From positions 310,001 through 374,000 of the forward strand of contig NZ_CP098361.1 of assembly GCF_030388245.1 (NCBI RefSeq): DNA of 64,000 nucleotides, given 5' to 3'. The notes below the pieces were generated by a model. The model searched no databases, was not told the origin of the DNA, and saw only the letters and a program-made list of their open reading frames with translations. Positions 46,641 through 56,524 of this stretch are shown one piece after another (position 1 is the first letter of the stretch; every line of letters begins with the position of its first letter). The translations under genes and the position numbers were made by a program. The stretch is from Paracoccus sp. TOH. GTDB taxonomy: Bacteria > Pseudomonadota > Alphaproteobacteria > Rhodobacterales > Rhodobacteraceae.

Positions 46641-48242
46641 TCACTCGACGGTGATGCGGCCGTCCAGCTTGGGCACGAATCCCGGCCCCTGTTTGGCAAG
46701 GTACTCCGCCAGCACATCCGCCAGGTCCGGCCCGAAATCATAGGCGTTCATCGCCTTCTCGGCGAAGACCTTGTAACCATCGCCGCCCGAACGCATGTAG
46801 TTCTGCGACACGACGCCATAGGTCGCGTTGGGATCGATGGCCACCCAGTTCGTGCCGTCGCGCACCTGCACATCGCCGATCCGGCTGCCGGGCGGCGCTG
46901 CCGGGTCCAGGGTGTATTTCAGCCCCGCGACCTGGGCAAAACGCCCGGCTCCCTCCTCGAGCTGGCTCGCGCCATTCTCCAGCGCCACGAGGACATCCTC
47001 GCCCTTAAGCTGGAAGGTCGACAGCGTGTTCTGGAACGGCAGCACCGACAGCACATCGCCCATCGTCACCGTTCCGGCCTGGATCGAGGCACGCAGCCCG
47101 CCGCCGTTCTGAATGGCGATGGTGACGCCCTGGTCCTTGACCCGCGCCAGCATGGCGTCGGCCACCACGTTGCCCATCTCGCATTCCCGGGCGCGGCAAT
47201 TGTTGCGGCTGCCGTCGATCGGCGCCTTGATCTCGGCCACCCGCTTCTGCTTGAGCTGCTCGATCGGCGCGGCCATCTCCTTGACCCGCGCCGCCAGCTT
47301 CTCGTCCGGCGCGACCGAGGCATCCAGCAGGATTGGCGCGCCCTCGGCCTTGACCAGCTTGCCATTGTCGTCCCAGGTCAGGACCAGATGGCCCAGATAT
47401 TTGCCATAGGCATAGGCGGTCGCCACCGGAACCTCGACCCCGTCCGCGCCCTTCACCATGGTCGGATAGGCCCCTTCGGCACCCTCCATGTCGCCCAGCA
47501 GCGTGTGGCTGTGCCCGCCGACGACCGCATCGATCCCGGCGACCTCGGCCGCGAATTCCTGGTCGCGCTTGTAGCCGGAATGGGTCAGCGCGACGATCTT
47601 GTTCACGCCCTCGTCGGTCAACGCGGACACGTCGGCTTTCAGGCTGTCCATGTCGTCCTGGAAGATGACCTTGTCACCGGGCGCGGCGGTCTCGGGGGTG
47701 TCCATCGCCAGGGCCGAGACGATGCCGATCTTTTCGCCGCCGACCTCCAGGGTCAGCGCGTCGCCGACCTTGCCCTTCAACTCTGGCGATTGCGAGAGAT
47801 CCAGGTTCCCCGAGACGACCGGAAACTTCGCCCCCTCGGCCAGGATCTGCAAGCCGCCAGGCCCGTCGTCGAACTCATGGTTGCCGGCCGCCATGGCGTC
47901 GAAGCCGATGGCGTTCATGAATTCGACCGTGTCCTTGCCCTTGTAGGTCGTATAGAACAGGCTGCCCTGATACTGGTCGCCAGCGTCCAGAACGACGACG
48001 TTCTGCCCCTCGGCCTTCAGCTGCTCGCGCAGCTCGCGAATCTTGCTGGCCAGGCGCGCGATGCCGCCGAAGCACTCGTTCTTTGTCTGAGACTCGGCAT
48101 CGCAGGTGCTGTCATACTTGTTGATCGGTTCGATCCTGCTGTGAAAATCGTTGATATGCAGCACATGCAGCGTGTAATCCGCCTGCGCCGCGCCCGAAGA
48201 CAGCACCACCGCCGCCGCTGTAACCAGGAGCCAGCGTTTCAT
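46641..48242 (-). CDS. Periplasmic 5'-nucleotidase, UshA-like
   Basis: A 533-residue exported enzyme. A signal peptide (KRWLLVTAAAVVLSSGAAQA, cleavage after AQA) is followed by the calcineurin-like metal site: HVLHINDFHSRIEP near residue 27, VVLDAGDQYQG, MAAGNHEFDDGPGG, and VVGGHSHTLLG. The C-terminal nucleotidase domain has MGNVVADAMLAR and IAIQNGGGLRASIQAGTVTM. It hydrolyses extracellular nucleotides to nucleosides for uptake. The ATG at 48242 fits the signal peptide; the frame upstream is a shadow. Confidence 0.95.
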   Translation of the reverse strand: MKRWLLVTAAAVVLSSGAAQADYTLHVLHINDFHSRIEPINKYDSTCDAESQTKNECFGGIARLASKIRELREQLKAEGQNVVVLDAGDQYQGSLFYTTYKGKDTVEFMNAIGFDAMAAGNHEFDDGPGGLQILAEGAKFPVVSGNLDLSQSPELKGKVGDALTLEVGGEKIGIVSALAMDTPETAAPGDKVIFQDDMDSLKADVSALTDEGVNKIVALTHSGYKRDQEFAAEVAGIDAVVGGHSHTLLGDMEGAEGAYPTMVKGADGVEVPVATAYAYGKYLGHLVLTWDDNGKLVKAEGAPILLDASVAPDEKLAARVKEMAAPIEQLKQKRVAEIKAPIDGSRNNCRARECEMGNVVADAMLARVKDQGVTIAIQNGGGLRASIQAGTVTMGDVLSVLPFQNTLSTFQLKGEDVLVALENGASQLEEGAGRFAQVAGLKYTLDPAAPPGSRIGDVQVRDGTNWVAIDPNATYGVVSQNYMRSGGDGYKVFAEKAMNAYDFGPDLADVLAEYLAKQGPGFVPKLDGRITVE

Positions 48243-48367
48243 CTCAATCCCTCTCGTCACGGATATCTGAACCGGGGGAAGATTGGGCGATGCACCCGCC
48301 TGCGTCAATCGTGCTCGGCCAAAGGTTCGCGCTTGACGGCGGCCGGACCGCGACGCATGAACCGGCC

Positions 48368-48700
48368 ATGCTGGCCTACAAGATTTTCCGCGATCCCGAA
48401 TATCAGGCATTCCTGCGCGACGGAGGGTCGGCCGGCGCGCCGGTCGACCTGGCCGACGGCTATATCCACCTGTCCACCGCCGCGCAGCTTCCCGAAACGC
48501 TCGCCAAGCATTTCGCGGGCGAGCCCGACCTGCACCTCTTGGCCATCGAAACCGAGGGGCTTGATGCCCTGCGCTGGGAACCCTCCCGCGGCGGCGACCT
48601 GTTCCCGCATCTCTACCGCAGGCTGCGGGCCGGCGATGTGCTCTGGAGCCGCACCCTGCCCCTCGGCCCCGACGGCCACGAGACCGGAGACCTGGCATGA
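48368..48700 (+). CDS. DUF952 family protein
   Basis: A 110-residue protein: [15 protein letters not shown], then [39 protein letters not shown] and [15 protein letters not shown], the complete DUF952 pattern. The family has a glutathione S-transferase-like or ferredoxin-like fold and no established activity. Its stop overlaps the pyrD start by ATGA. I chose ATG 48368 over 48290 because the family begins at the LAYKI strand. Confidence 0.9.
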   Translation: MLAYKIFRDPEYQAFLRDGGSAGAPVDLADGYIHLSTAAQLPETLAKHFAGEPDLHLLAIETEGLDALRWEPSRGGDLFPHLYRRLRAGDVLWSRTLPLGPDGHETGDLA

Positions 48701-49755
48701 ACCCCATCGAGCGGCTTGGCCTCGCCGCGCTGCATCGCCTCGACCCGGAGCGCGCGCATGATCTCTCGATCCTCGCCTTGCAACGCGGGCTGGTGCCGCT
48801 GCCCGGCAAGCCCGTCACCTCGGACCGCCTGCGCACCCGCCTTGCCGGTCTCGACCTGCCGAACCCGGTCGGCCTCGCCGCCGGCTACGACAAGAACGCC
48901 CGCGCCCTGCCGGCGCTGATGCGCGCCGGCTTCGGCTTCGTCGAGGTCGGCGCCGCCACCCCGCGCTCCCAGCCCGGCAATCCCAAGCCGCGCCTGTTCC
49001 GCCTGACCCAGGACCGCGCCATCATCAACCGCTTCGGCTTCAACAACGACGGTGCGCAGGCCATCGCCGAACGTCTCGCCCGGCGTCCCGCCGGAATCCC
49101 GGTCGGGCTGAACATCGGCGCGAACAAGGACAGCGCCGACCGCAGCGCCGATTTCGCAGAGGTCGTGCGCCTTGCCGGCGCCCATGCCGATTTCCTGACC
49201 GTCAACGTCTCGTCCCCGAACACCGAAAAGCTGCGCGACCTGCAAGGGCCACAGGCGCTGGCCGCGCTGCTGCAAGGCGTGCTGGCCGCGCGCGACGCGC
49301 TGCCGAACCGCCCGCCCGTGTTCATCAAGATCGCGCCCGACCTCGACGAGACCGCACTCGTAGACATCGCTGCCGTGGCCCTTGCCGCGCCGGTCGATGC
49401 AATCATCGCGACCAACACCACGCTTTCGCGCGACGGCCTCGTCTCGGCCCATGCCGGTGAAGCCGGCGGCCTTTCCGGAGCGCCGCTTTTCGATCCCGCC
49501 ACCCGCATCCTCGCCCGGCTCTACCGCGAGACGCGGGGCCGGGTGCCGCTGATCGGCGTCGGCGGCATCGCCTCGGCCGAGCAGGCCTGGCAAAAGCTGC
49601 GCGCCGGCGCCGCGGCCGTTCAGATCTATTCCGCGCTGGTCTATCAGGGCTTCTCGCTTGCCGCGCAGATCGCGCGCGAACTCGACGAACGGCTCGCACG
49701 CGAAAACCTCGCACTGGCCGAGCTGACCGGCAGCGGCAACGCGGACTGGCTCTAG
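48697..49755 (+). CDS. pyrD: Dihydroorotate dehydrogenase (quinone)
   Basis: A 352-residue class 2 enzyme bound to the inner membrane, oxidising dihydroorotate to orotate with quinone in pyrimidine synthesis. The N-terminal helix (about 1-35) is the membrane-contact element. FMN motifs are [40 protein letters not shown] and [11 protein letters not shown]; the catalytic serine is in [36 protein letters not shown] is the phosphate loop. It is coupled to the DUF952 gene. Confidence 0.97.
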   Translation: MNPIERLGLAALHRLDPERAHDLSILALQRGLVPLPGKPVTSDRLRTRLAGLDLPNPVGLAAGYDKNARALPALMRAGFGFVEVGAATPRSQPGNPKPRLFRLTQDRAIINRFGFNNDGAQAIAERLARRPAGIPVGLNIGANKDSADRSADFAEVVRLAGAHADFLTVNVSSPNTEKLRDLQGPQALAALLQGVLAARDALPNRPPVFIKIAPDLDETALVDIAAVALAAPVDAIIATNTTLSRDGLVSAHAGEAGGLSGAPLFDPATRILARLYRETRGRVPLIGVGGIASAEQAWQKLRAGAAAVQIYSALVYQGFSLAAQIARELDERLARENLALAELTGSGNADWL

Positions 49756-49757
49756 CT

Positions 49758-50597
49758 CTAGAACAGGTCCTCGTGACCCAGAAGCTGGTTCATGGTGTTC
49801 GATGGCTCCGAGCAACCAGCATCGCCCACGATCCGCGCCGGCACCCCGGCGACGGTCTTGCAGGGCGGCACCTCGGCCAGCACCACCGAGCCCGCAGCGA
49901 TGCGCGAGTGATGCCCGACGCGGATATTGCCCAGCACCTTGGCGCCAGCGCCGATCATCACGCCGTTGCCGATCTTGGGATGGCGGTCGCCATCCTCCTT
50001 GCCGGTGCCGCCCAGCGTCACCGAATGCAGCATCGACACATCGTTGCCCACCACCGCCGTCTCGCCGATGACGATGGAATGGGCATGGTCGATCATCACG
50101 CCCGTGCCGATCACCGCTGCCGGGTGAATGTCCACCCCGAACACTTCCGAGCAACGCATCTGCACGAAATAGGCCATGTCGCGCCGGCCCTGCTGCCACA
50201 GCCAATGGCCGATGCGATAGGCCTGCAGCGCTTGGTAGCCCTTGAAAAACAGGATCGGCTGCATCAGCCGATGCGTCGCCGGGTCGCGGTCATAGACCGC
50301 CAACAGGTCGGCCTGCGCCGCCGCCGACAGTTCCGGCGCCCGGGCAAAGGCGTCGTCGGCGATCTCGCGCAGGATCTGCTCGCTCATCTCGCGCGAGGCG
50401 AGCTTCAGCGAAAAGCGATAGGCCAGCGCCGCCTCGAATGTGGCATGGTGCAACAGCCCGGCATGAATCAGCGCACCCAGCAGCGGCTCGTCGCGCACGG
50501 CAACCCGCGCCTCGCGCTGGATACGCCCCCAGACCGAATCGCGAGGGGCGTCACGAGCGTCGGAAAGCGGCTCGATCATGTCTTTCTGCAGGTTCAT
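49758..50597 (-). CDS. cysE: Serine O-acetyltransferase
   Basis: A 279-residue enzyme that makes O-acetylserine for cysteine synthesis. The N-terminal helical part (about 1-150, LASREMSEQILREI) leads into the left-handed beta-helix of hexapeptide repeats: VDIHPAAVIGTGVMIDHAHS (catalytic His/Asp), IGETAVVGNDVSMLHSVTLG, and IGAGAKVLGNIRVGHHSRIA. The C-terminal tail is the segment that feedback and cysteine synthase bind. It lies between pyrD (convergent) and the GTA cluster. Confidence 0.96.
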   Translation of the reverse strand: MNLQKDMIEPLSDARDAPRDSVWGRIQREARVAVRDEPLLGALIHAGLLHHATFEAALAYRFSLKLASREMSEQILREIADDAFARAPELSAAAQADLLAVYDRDPATHRLMQPILFFKGYQALQAYRIGHWLWQQGRRDMAYFVQMRCSEVFGVDIHPAAVIGTGVMIDHAHSIVIGETAVVGNDVSMLHSVTLGGTGKEDGDRHPKIGNGVMIGAGAKVLGNIRVGHHSRIAAGSVVLAEVPPCKTVAGVPARIVGDAGCSEPSNTMNQLLGHEDLF

Positions 50598-50660
50598 TCA
50601 GGCGCGCCCGTCGGTTTCATCCCTTAAGTTTAGCGGAAACCGACGGGCGCGAAAAGACCG

Positions 50661-51383
50661 TCAGTCCGGCAGCCGCAACTCCCACCAATGCAGCACGACG
50701 CGCACCCGGCCGCCGGTAAACTGCCCGCCTATGGCGGTCAGCCGCAGCGGCACCGGCTCCCAGAAGGCGGTGGGCGGCGACAGCACCCCCCGCGCCCAGG
50801 AACCCTGCGCCTTGCCCAGCCCCTGCCCGAACCGCGCCAGGCTGTCAGCGTTGCCCGCCGTGCCCAGCGACCACGAACTCGCACTGCCGGTGACCGCCTG
50901 CAGCACCCGCGCCGTCGCCCCGATGACCAGCCCGCCCGGCGGAATGACCATCGCGGTCTCGAACCAGGCTCCGGCGCCCAGCGTCACCTCCTCGGACAAT
51001 TGTCGCGCCAGCAGGCCCGAGCCGTGCTGGCCCAGCGTGACCGCACCCGCCACCCAGGCCGTGCCGTCATGGATCGCCCCCACCCCCTGATCGGCGATGA
51101 CCGCGCGCCGGCCAAAGCGCGGCTGGACAAAGATCCAGCCGCCATTCGCGCCGATGGCCACCATACCGCCCCGCCCCTCCCAGGCATTGACCGCACCCGG
51201 GGGCACGGCCCAGCACATCCCGTCCACCACCGTGTCGGGCGGGGTGGTGCGGGTCAGGCTCTGCAAGACCAAATCGACCTGCCCGTCCAGCCGCAGCAGC
51301 GCCTCGTTCACCGTGACATGTTTCTGCGCCTGCGCCGGCATCAACAGCGGCAGCGCGCAATTGGCGGTCGTGTTCTCAGGCAT
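50661..51383 (-). CDS. DUF2793 protein, last gene of the GTA cluster
   Basis: A 240-residue protein. The first 60 residues (LPLLMPAQAQKHVTVNEALL, then LDGQVDLVLQSLTRTTPP) are the DUF2793 signature, found in proteins next to GTA and phage tail genes; WEGRGGMVAIGANGGWIFVQ follows. The rest is beta-rich, with a jelly-roll-like end (RVVLHWWELRLPD) suggesting a carbohydrate-binding tail decoration. Its start overlaps the 1296-aa tip protein, so it is co-transcribed. Function in the particle is inferred from position. Confidence 0.8.
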   Translation of the reverse strand: MPENTTANCALPLLMPAQAQKHVTVNEALLRLDGQVDLVLQSLTRTTPPDTVVDGMCWAVPPGAVNAWEGRGGMVAIGANGGWIFVQPRFGRRAVIADQGVGAIHDGTAWVAGAVTLGQHGSGLLARQLSEEVTLGAGAWFETAMVIPPGGLVIGATARVLQAVTGSASSWSLGTAGNADSLARFGQGLGKAQGSWARGVLSPPTAFWEPVPLRLTAIGGQFTGGRVRVVLHWWELRLPD

Positions 51384-54300
51384 GGATCATCCTCCTTGCA
51401 TGGGGCCCGGCCCCGAACGTGTCTGAAAGCTGGGCGACCTCGACGGCGAAGTCGCCTCCGGCCATGGCCCGGGACCAGCTGTCTTCCGGCACCACCCAGC
51501 GCGGCTCGGCCAGCACGGCCTCGGCCAACACCTGCCCGTCCCGAACCAACCGGGCCGCGTAACGCTCCTGCGCCTCGCCCAGCGGCACGTCCGGCCCGTC
51601 CCAGCCATCGCCCTGCACCCGGGTCCGCCGGATCCAGGTCGCGACCCGGCCGCGGAGTTCCAGGTGACAGGGGGACAGCGGCCGCAGCCCGGCGCCGCGG
51701 AACGCCGCGGCGACATGGCGATAGCTCGGGTCGTCCGGCGCGCGCGTCGCCGGTCCGATACGCCAATATCGCATCTGGTTGCGGGCCGAGGGTGCCAGTT
51801 CCACCTGCCGCGCCGCGCCGTCCAGCACCACCACCACGCTGCCCGAGGGCCAGACCTCCGGCATGAAGGCATCCGTCCCCGCCTGCCCGCGCAGCCGGGT
51901 CGAGATCTCCCACAGCCCGGCCGCGACCAGCCGTGCGTCGGTGAATTGCAGCAGTTCCCAGCCCTCGGCCGAACCGTCGCCGATCGCCAGCAGGTTGGCG
52001 CCCGCCATCAGCGCCTCCGGCGTCGCAGATTCCAGGGTGCCGCCCTTGACGCGGACCCGCAGTGCCGGCCCGCGATCCCAGACCCCGGGCCGCGCGGCCG
52101 AAAGCGGGCTTTCGGTCCGACCCATGATCGCCGGCTGGTCCAGCGTCATGTTCAGCCCATAGCCGCCCGCCGCTTCGGTCGAGACCCAGATCGCCGCCGC
52201 CCCCGGCCAGGGCGTCGCCGTCACCGCCAGATGCGGCGCATGCGGTGACTCGTCCCCTCGCAGCAACGGCAGGTCCAGGAAGACCGGCCAGACCGGGATC
52301 GGCGGCACAAAGGGCCGCAGCGCCGTCTCGCCCTCGATCAGCCGGGCCGGGCGATAAACCCCCGGCTCGACCCGCACCGCGTCGACGGTGATCGCGCCCG
52401 CCCGCTCGACCCGGTCGATGCGCCAGCGCCGTGCCTCGACGCCGGATTCGGCCAGCCGCACCACATCCCCCGGCCCCAGATGCCCCAGCGAGGGCGGCAG
52501 GGCAAAGCGTACCCCGTCCCGCGCCACCGCCGATTCCGACAGCCAGCGTTCGGCCAGCGCCCGACCTTCGCCCCGCGTCAGCGCCATCGCCAGCTCGCTG
52601 TCCGAGACCGGCAGGAACTCGGCCCCCGGCATCATCGTCTCGGCGGTGCGCGCGGCATAATCGCCGCCGGTCTCGACATGGGTCAGCCGGATGCGGCCGA
52701 CGATCTCGGCATCGGCGGCGCGCGAGACCTCGACCGCCTCGACCTCATCGGTCAGCGCCATGTCGTCCGGTCCCAGATCTGCGTCGACCCGCGCGCTGCG
52801 CATGACGAAGCGCAGGACGCCTTCGCGCTCGACGGCATCGAATCCATGCGCCAGCATCAGCGGTTGCAAGGCCGCGCGACCGGTCTCGGCCCCGGACAGC
52901 GCATAGCCGCGCACCAACCCCCGCAGCCCCTCGGCGTCAAAGGCACGCACCCCCGCCTCGCGGCAGATCTCGGCCACCACATCGGCCAGCGGCACCGCAC
53001 CAGCGCGACCGTTGAGCCAGTGCCCGCGTTCCCATGCCGGACCGTCCGACCACAGGTCGGTGCGCGCCGGGAAGGCCGGATAGGGCCGCGCATCCCAGCA
53101 CCAGACATGCGCGCGCGCCATGTCCACCATCCGCCCCGCCCCGGTCCTGCCGAACGCGGCGCGGGCCGGGTTGTTGGCCGGATCCGACCAGAACCCGGTC
53201 ATCGCCCGCACATAGGCCGCCTGGATCACGTCGTCGCGCCGCCCGTCCGAGAAATAGGGCAGCATCGATTCCGAGCTCATCGCGTCCAGGAACTTGTTCG
53301 GCTGATTGGTGCCTTTGTCCAGCGCCGCGCAGCCCATCTCGGTGAACCAGACGGGTTTGCTGCCCGGCACCCATGCCGTCGGCTGCGCCTGCCGCAGCCC
53401 GCCGATGCGGTCGTGATGCCGGTTCTGCCACCAGCCGCGGATGTCCTTGTAACGCCAGACCCAATGCTCGTGATGCGCGCCGTCATGGATCCGCGTGCGC
53501 CGCTGCGCCTGCCGGTCGGCCTCGCTGGCGTAATACCAGTCGTAGCCCTCGCCCCCCGCGACATTGCCGCGCAGATAGGCCGGCTCGTCGATCCGCCCCC
53601 AATGCGCGTCCAGATGCGCCTCGCCCTCGCGCCAGTCGGACAGCGGCATGTAATTGTCGATGCCGATGAAGTCGATGTTCTCATCCGCCCAAAGCGGGTC
53701 CAGGTGGAAATGCACGTCGCCGTTGCCGGGGTGATGGCCGAAATATTCCGACCAGTCGGCGGCATAGCCGATCCGGACCCCCTCACCCAGGATGGAGCGC
53801 ACCTCCGCCGCCAGCCGCCTGAGCTGCGCGACCGCCGGGAACGAATGCGCCGATCCCATGATCGTCGTCAGTCCGACCATCTCGGAGCCGATCAGGAAGG
53901 CGTCGATGCCGCCCGCCGCCGCGCAAAGATGCGCGTAATGCAGGATGAAGCGGCGATAGGACCATTCCTCAGGCCCGTTATAGCGGATCGTCCGGCCGTC
54001 GCGCGAGAAATCCCCCGCCTCGGCCGTGCCGAAGAACCGCGCCACCTCCGTCTCGGCCGCCGCCGTGCCGGCCGGGCTGCCCGTGCGGCCGGGCGCGACG
54101 CTGGTGGTGATCCGCCCGCGCCAGGGCATGACCGGCTGATGCGCCGCGCCGCTCCACGGATCGGGCCGGCCATTGTCCGCCAGTTGCTCCATCAGGATGA
54201 AGGGATAGAACACCGCCTTGCGTCCGCTCTCGGCGATCGCCCGCAACGCCTCGATCACCGCGCCGTCGGCCGGCGTGCCGCCATAGATCGGCCTGCCGCC

Positions 54301-55266
54301 CACCCGCGCCACCTCGGCCGCATCCTGACGCCCGATGCCGCCCGCACGCCAGGCCATCTCGCGCCCGTCGCGCGACAGGTCTTCGACCTTGGGCCGCACC
54401 GTGCATTCGCCGACCCGCAGATCGTCGCCGAACCAGGACACCACCAGCGAGACCGAGCCGACATTCGGCAATTCCCGGCCCAGCACCCGCATCGAGGCCT
54501 GGAAATCGCTCGACGCCAGCGGGGTATTGTGGTTGACTACCTGCGTCTCGCCCAGGCCCAGGTCATAGCTGACCGCCGTGGTCGCCAGCGAATATTCCCC
54601 GGTGCCGGGGATCATCGCCACCGCCTGCACCTCGCGCGACAGCCCCCGGCCTTCCTTCGCCGCCCGCGTCACCTCGAAAGACAGTTGTGGCACCCGGTTG
54701 CCCCAGCGCTCCAGCGCCAGATCCTCGAAGACGACATAGGCGATGCCGCGATAGGTCGGAGCGGCATCGCCCTCCTGCGCGGCGATGGCCGGGTCTGGCA
54801 GTTGGTCCTCGTCGCCCGGATAGACGCGCATGTTCAGGTCGTCGGCAGAGATCTCCTCGCCATCCGCCCAGATGCGGCCCACGCCCAGGATCGGCCCCTC
54901 GCACAGCGCCAGCGCAAAGCTCAGCCGATAGCCGATCTCGGTCACGCTGGGCCCCGAGCCCTTGCCGCCGCCATGCCGGCGCCGCGTCTCGACCAAAGGA
55001 CCAGCCCAGATCGCATGGCCCGGCACCCGCATCTGCCCCCAAAGCCGCGGGATCGGCGTGCCCTCGCCCGCGGTCTGGATGCGCAGCCGGTCCACGCGCC
55101 CCGTCTCGACCGCCTTCGAGCCGCCGCCCAGCAGGCGCTGGTCGATGACCCGCCCCAGCGTCGCCCCGACGGCCCGGCCGATGACGGCCCCCGAAAGCCC
55201 CAGAACCGTGCCGCCAAAGCCCGCACCCAGCGATGCCCCGACCGCCGACAGCAGTATCGTCGCCAT
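51376..55266 (-). CDS. GTA tail tip/host-specificity protein with TIM-barrel glycoside hydrolase domain (g15)
   Basis: A 1296-residue protein, the largest in the window and the usual size for this family. The start is hydrophobic, Gly/Ala-rich (ATILLSAVGASLGAGFGGTV) and an acidic N-domain leads to a TIM-barrel region (about 420-740) with YCHLC-like and conserved segments FYPFILMEQLADNG, FLIGSEMVGLTTIMG and FIGIDNYMPLSDWRE, and KPVWFTEMGCAALDKG with the likely acid/base Glu. A phage tail-like C-half follows. It contacts the recipient surface. Its start and stop couple it to g14 and DUF2793. Confidence 0.93.
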   Translation of the reverse strand: MATILLSAVGASLGAGFGGTVLGLSGAVIGRAVGATLGRVIDQRLLGGGSKAVETGRVDRLRIQTAGEGTPIPRLWGQMRVPGHAIWAGPLVETRRRHGGGKGSGPSVTEIGYRLSFALALCEGPILGVGRIWADGEEISADDLNMRVYPGDEDQLPDPAIAAQEGDAAPTYRGIAYVVFEDLALERWGNRVPQLSFEVTRAAKEGRGLSREVQAVAMIPGTGEYSLATTAVSYDLGLGETQVVNHNTPLASSDFQASMRVLGRELPNVGSVSLVVSWFGDDLRVGECTVRPKVEDLSRDGREMAWRAGGIGRQDAAEVARVGGRPIYGGTPADGAVIEALRAIAESGRKAVFYPFILMEQLADNGRPDPWSGAAHQPVMPWRGRITTSVAPGRTGSPAGTAAAETEVARFFGTAEAGDFSRDGRTIRYNGPEEWSYRRFILHYAHLCAAAGGIDAFLIGSEMVGLTTIMGSAHSFPAVAQLRRLAAEVRSILGEGVRIGYAADWSEYFGHHPGNGDVHFHLDPLWADENIDFIGIDNYMPLSDWREGEAHLDAHWGRIDEPAYLRGNVAGGEGYDWYYASEADRQAQRRTRIHDGAHHEHWVWRYKDIRGWWQNRHHDRIGGLRQAQPTAWVPGSKPVWFTEMGCAALDKGTNQPNKFLDAMSSESMLPYFSDGRRDDVIQAAYVRAMTGFWSDPANNPARAAFGRTGAGRMVDMARAHVWCWDARPYPAFPARTDLWSDGPAWERGHWLNGRAGAVPLADVVAEICREAGVRAFDAEGLRGLVRGYALSGAETGRAALQPLMLAHGFDAVEREGVLRFVMRSARVDADLGPDDMALTDEVEAVEVSRAADAEIVGRIRLTHVETGGDYAARTAETMMPGAEFLPVSDSELAMALTRGEGRALAERWLSESAVARDGVRFALPPSLGHLGPGDVVRLAESGVEARRWRIDRVERAGAITVDAVRVEPGVYRPARLIEGETALRPFVPPIPVWPVFLDLPLLRGDESPHAPHLAVTATPWPGAAAIWVSTEAAGGYGLNMTLDQPAIMGRTESPLSAARPGVWDRGPALRVRVKGGTLESATPEALMAGANLLAIGDGSAEGWELLQFTDARLVAAGLWEISTRLRGQAGTDAFMPEVWPSGSVVVVLDGAARQVELAPSARNQMRYWRIGPATRAPDDPSYRHVAAAFRGAGLRPLSPCHLELRGRVATWIRRTRVQGDGWDGPDVPLGEAQERYAARLVRDGQVLAEAVLAEPRWVVPEDSWSRAMAGGDFAVEVAQLSDTFGAGPHARRMIHA

Positions 55267-55283
55267 TGCGCCTCACCTTTCCC

Positions 55284-55709
55284 TCAAACCGGCGGAAACC
55301 GGAACCGGCCCGCGATCCGCGCGCGCCACGGTGCCGAGAGCGGGCTTTCCACCACGCCATGCCGGTCATAGGCATGGACGAAGCTGGCCCGCTCGCCGAT
55401 TTCCACCAATATTCCCATATGCTTGGCGACGGACCCGACCCGCATGCGAAAGACCAGCACGTCGCCCGGCCTCTCGTCCGGCGCGGGCAGCAGGAACCGC
55501 GCCGCGCCGCCCAGCAACAGCTCGACCCCGCCGACCTCGCCCCAGTCGGGGGTATAGGTCGGCATGGCCTCGGGCTCGGCGCCGAAGAACTCGCGCCAGA
55601 TGCCGCGCACCAGCCCCAGGCAATCCGTCCCCGCCCCCCTGACCGAGCCCTGATGCACATAGGGCGTGCCGATCCAGGCCCGGGCCGCCGCCACCACCGC
55701 CGCACTCAC
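55284..55709 (-). CDS. GTA cell-wall peptidase, NlpC/P60 family (g14)
   Basis: A 141-residue peptidase. The catalytic cysteine is in GTDCLGLVRGIWREF near residue 32 and the histidine in KHMGILVEIG near 99, with DERPGDVLVFRM between; this is the Cys-His order of NlpC/P60 tail peptidases. It would help the particle's tail cross the recipient wall. The start is GTG 55709, which overlaps the g13 stop (GTGA); the frame upstream to 55877 is not coding. Confidence 0.9.
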   Translation of the reverse strand: MSAAVVAAARAWIGTPYVHQGSVRGAGTDCLGLVRGIWREFFGAEPEAMPTYTPDWGEVGGVELLLGGAARFLLPAPDERPGDVLVFRMRVGSVAKHMGILVEIGERASFVHAYDRHGVVESPLSAPWRARIAGRFRFPPV

Positions 55710-56524
55710 CGGTTCACCTTGGGCGCGATCAGCCAATCCTCGGGCGGCAGATGCGGAAAGCCGCGGAAGTTCGGATAGTTCAGGAACTTCATCCGACAGG
55801 TCTCGCCCCGCTTGTCGCAGCCCGCCAGCAACCGCACCCGGTCGCCCACCGCAGGCCGGATACCCAGCGCCGTCCAAAGCTCGACCTCGCGCCGCGCGCC
55901 CGGCAGGGCGGCATCGGCCTTGACCAGACCCGACAGCCCCCGGGCCGCGCCCGTCAGCACCAGCAGTTGGCCATGCTCGAACCAGCCTGCATCATGCCCG
56001 GTCACCCCCGACAGCATAAGCCGGCTGCCGTCTTCCAGGACCACCGCGCCCTCGGCCGAATAACCCGGCCTGGACAAATCGAACCGGCATTGCCCATCGC
56101 CCAGCGCCGCCGAGCAGCGCGGATGATAGACCCGTCCCTGCGCCTTGTTCAAAGGCTCGGACAGCCCGCGCAGCTCGGCCCGGAAGGCCGCGCCGCTGCG
56201 CGCCACCTCACCCAGATGGCCGCGAAAGATCAGCCGCCGGTTGGCGGGATCGGCCCAGTCCACCTCCCACAGCCGCACATCGGCGGCGTCCCAGCGACCG
56301 GCCATCAGGTCGCGCTCGGTGATCGCCGCGTCCGACAGCGCGCCCGCCACCTCGCTGTTGTCCACCGACAGGCCCAGGCCCTGCACCAGTGCCCGCGCGG
56401 TCAGCCCGCTGTCGGGGCGAAAGGCGATGCCGTCAAAGGACAGCGCCTGGTCGTGATCGGTAAAGCCCAGCACCAGCCCGTCACGGCGCTGGACCGCCCA
56501 GGCCCGCGCAATCGTCTCGGTCAT
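55706..56524 (-). CDS. GTA tail hub protein, DUF2163 (g13)
   Basis: A 272-residue protein. The N-terminal part GLVLGFTDHDQALSFDGIAF and VDNSEVAGALSDAAITERDL, followed by CSAALGDGQCRFDLS and C-DKRGETCRMKF, is the DUF2163 pattern, whose paired cysteines may bind Fe-S or form disulfides; the C-terminal FLNYPNFRGFPHLPPEDW is strongly conserved in GTA hubs. It forms the baseplate hub between the distal tail protein and the tip. It overlaps g12 by ATGA. Confidence 0.93.
   Translation of the reverse strand: MTETIARAWAVQRRDGLVLGFTDHDQALSFDGIAFRPDSGLTARALVQGLGLSVDNSEVAGALSDAAITERDLMAGRWDAADVRLWEVDWADPANRRLIFRGHLGEVARSGAAFRAELRGLSEPLNKAQGRVYHPRCSAALGDGQCRFDLSRPGYSAEGAVVLEDGSRLMLSGVTGHDAGWFEHGQLLVLTGAARGLSGLVKADAALPGARREVELWTALGIRPAVGDRVRLLAGCDKRGETCRMKFLNYPNFRGFPHLPPEDWLIAPKVNR

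Noticed and set aside
46593-48761. A 722-codon plus-strand frame opposite the 5'-nucleotidase
   Set aside because: The opposite strand encodes a protein with signal peptide and complete metallophosphatase motifs; this frame has neither.
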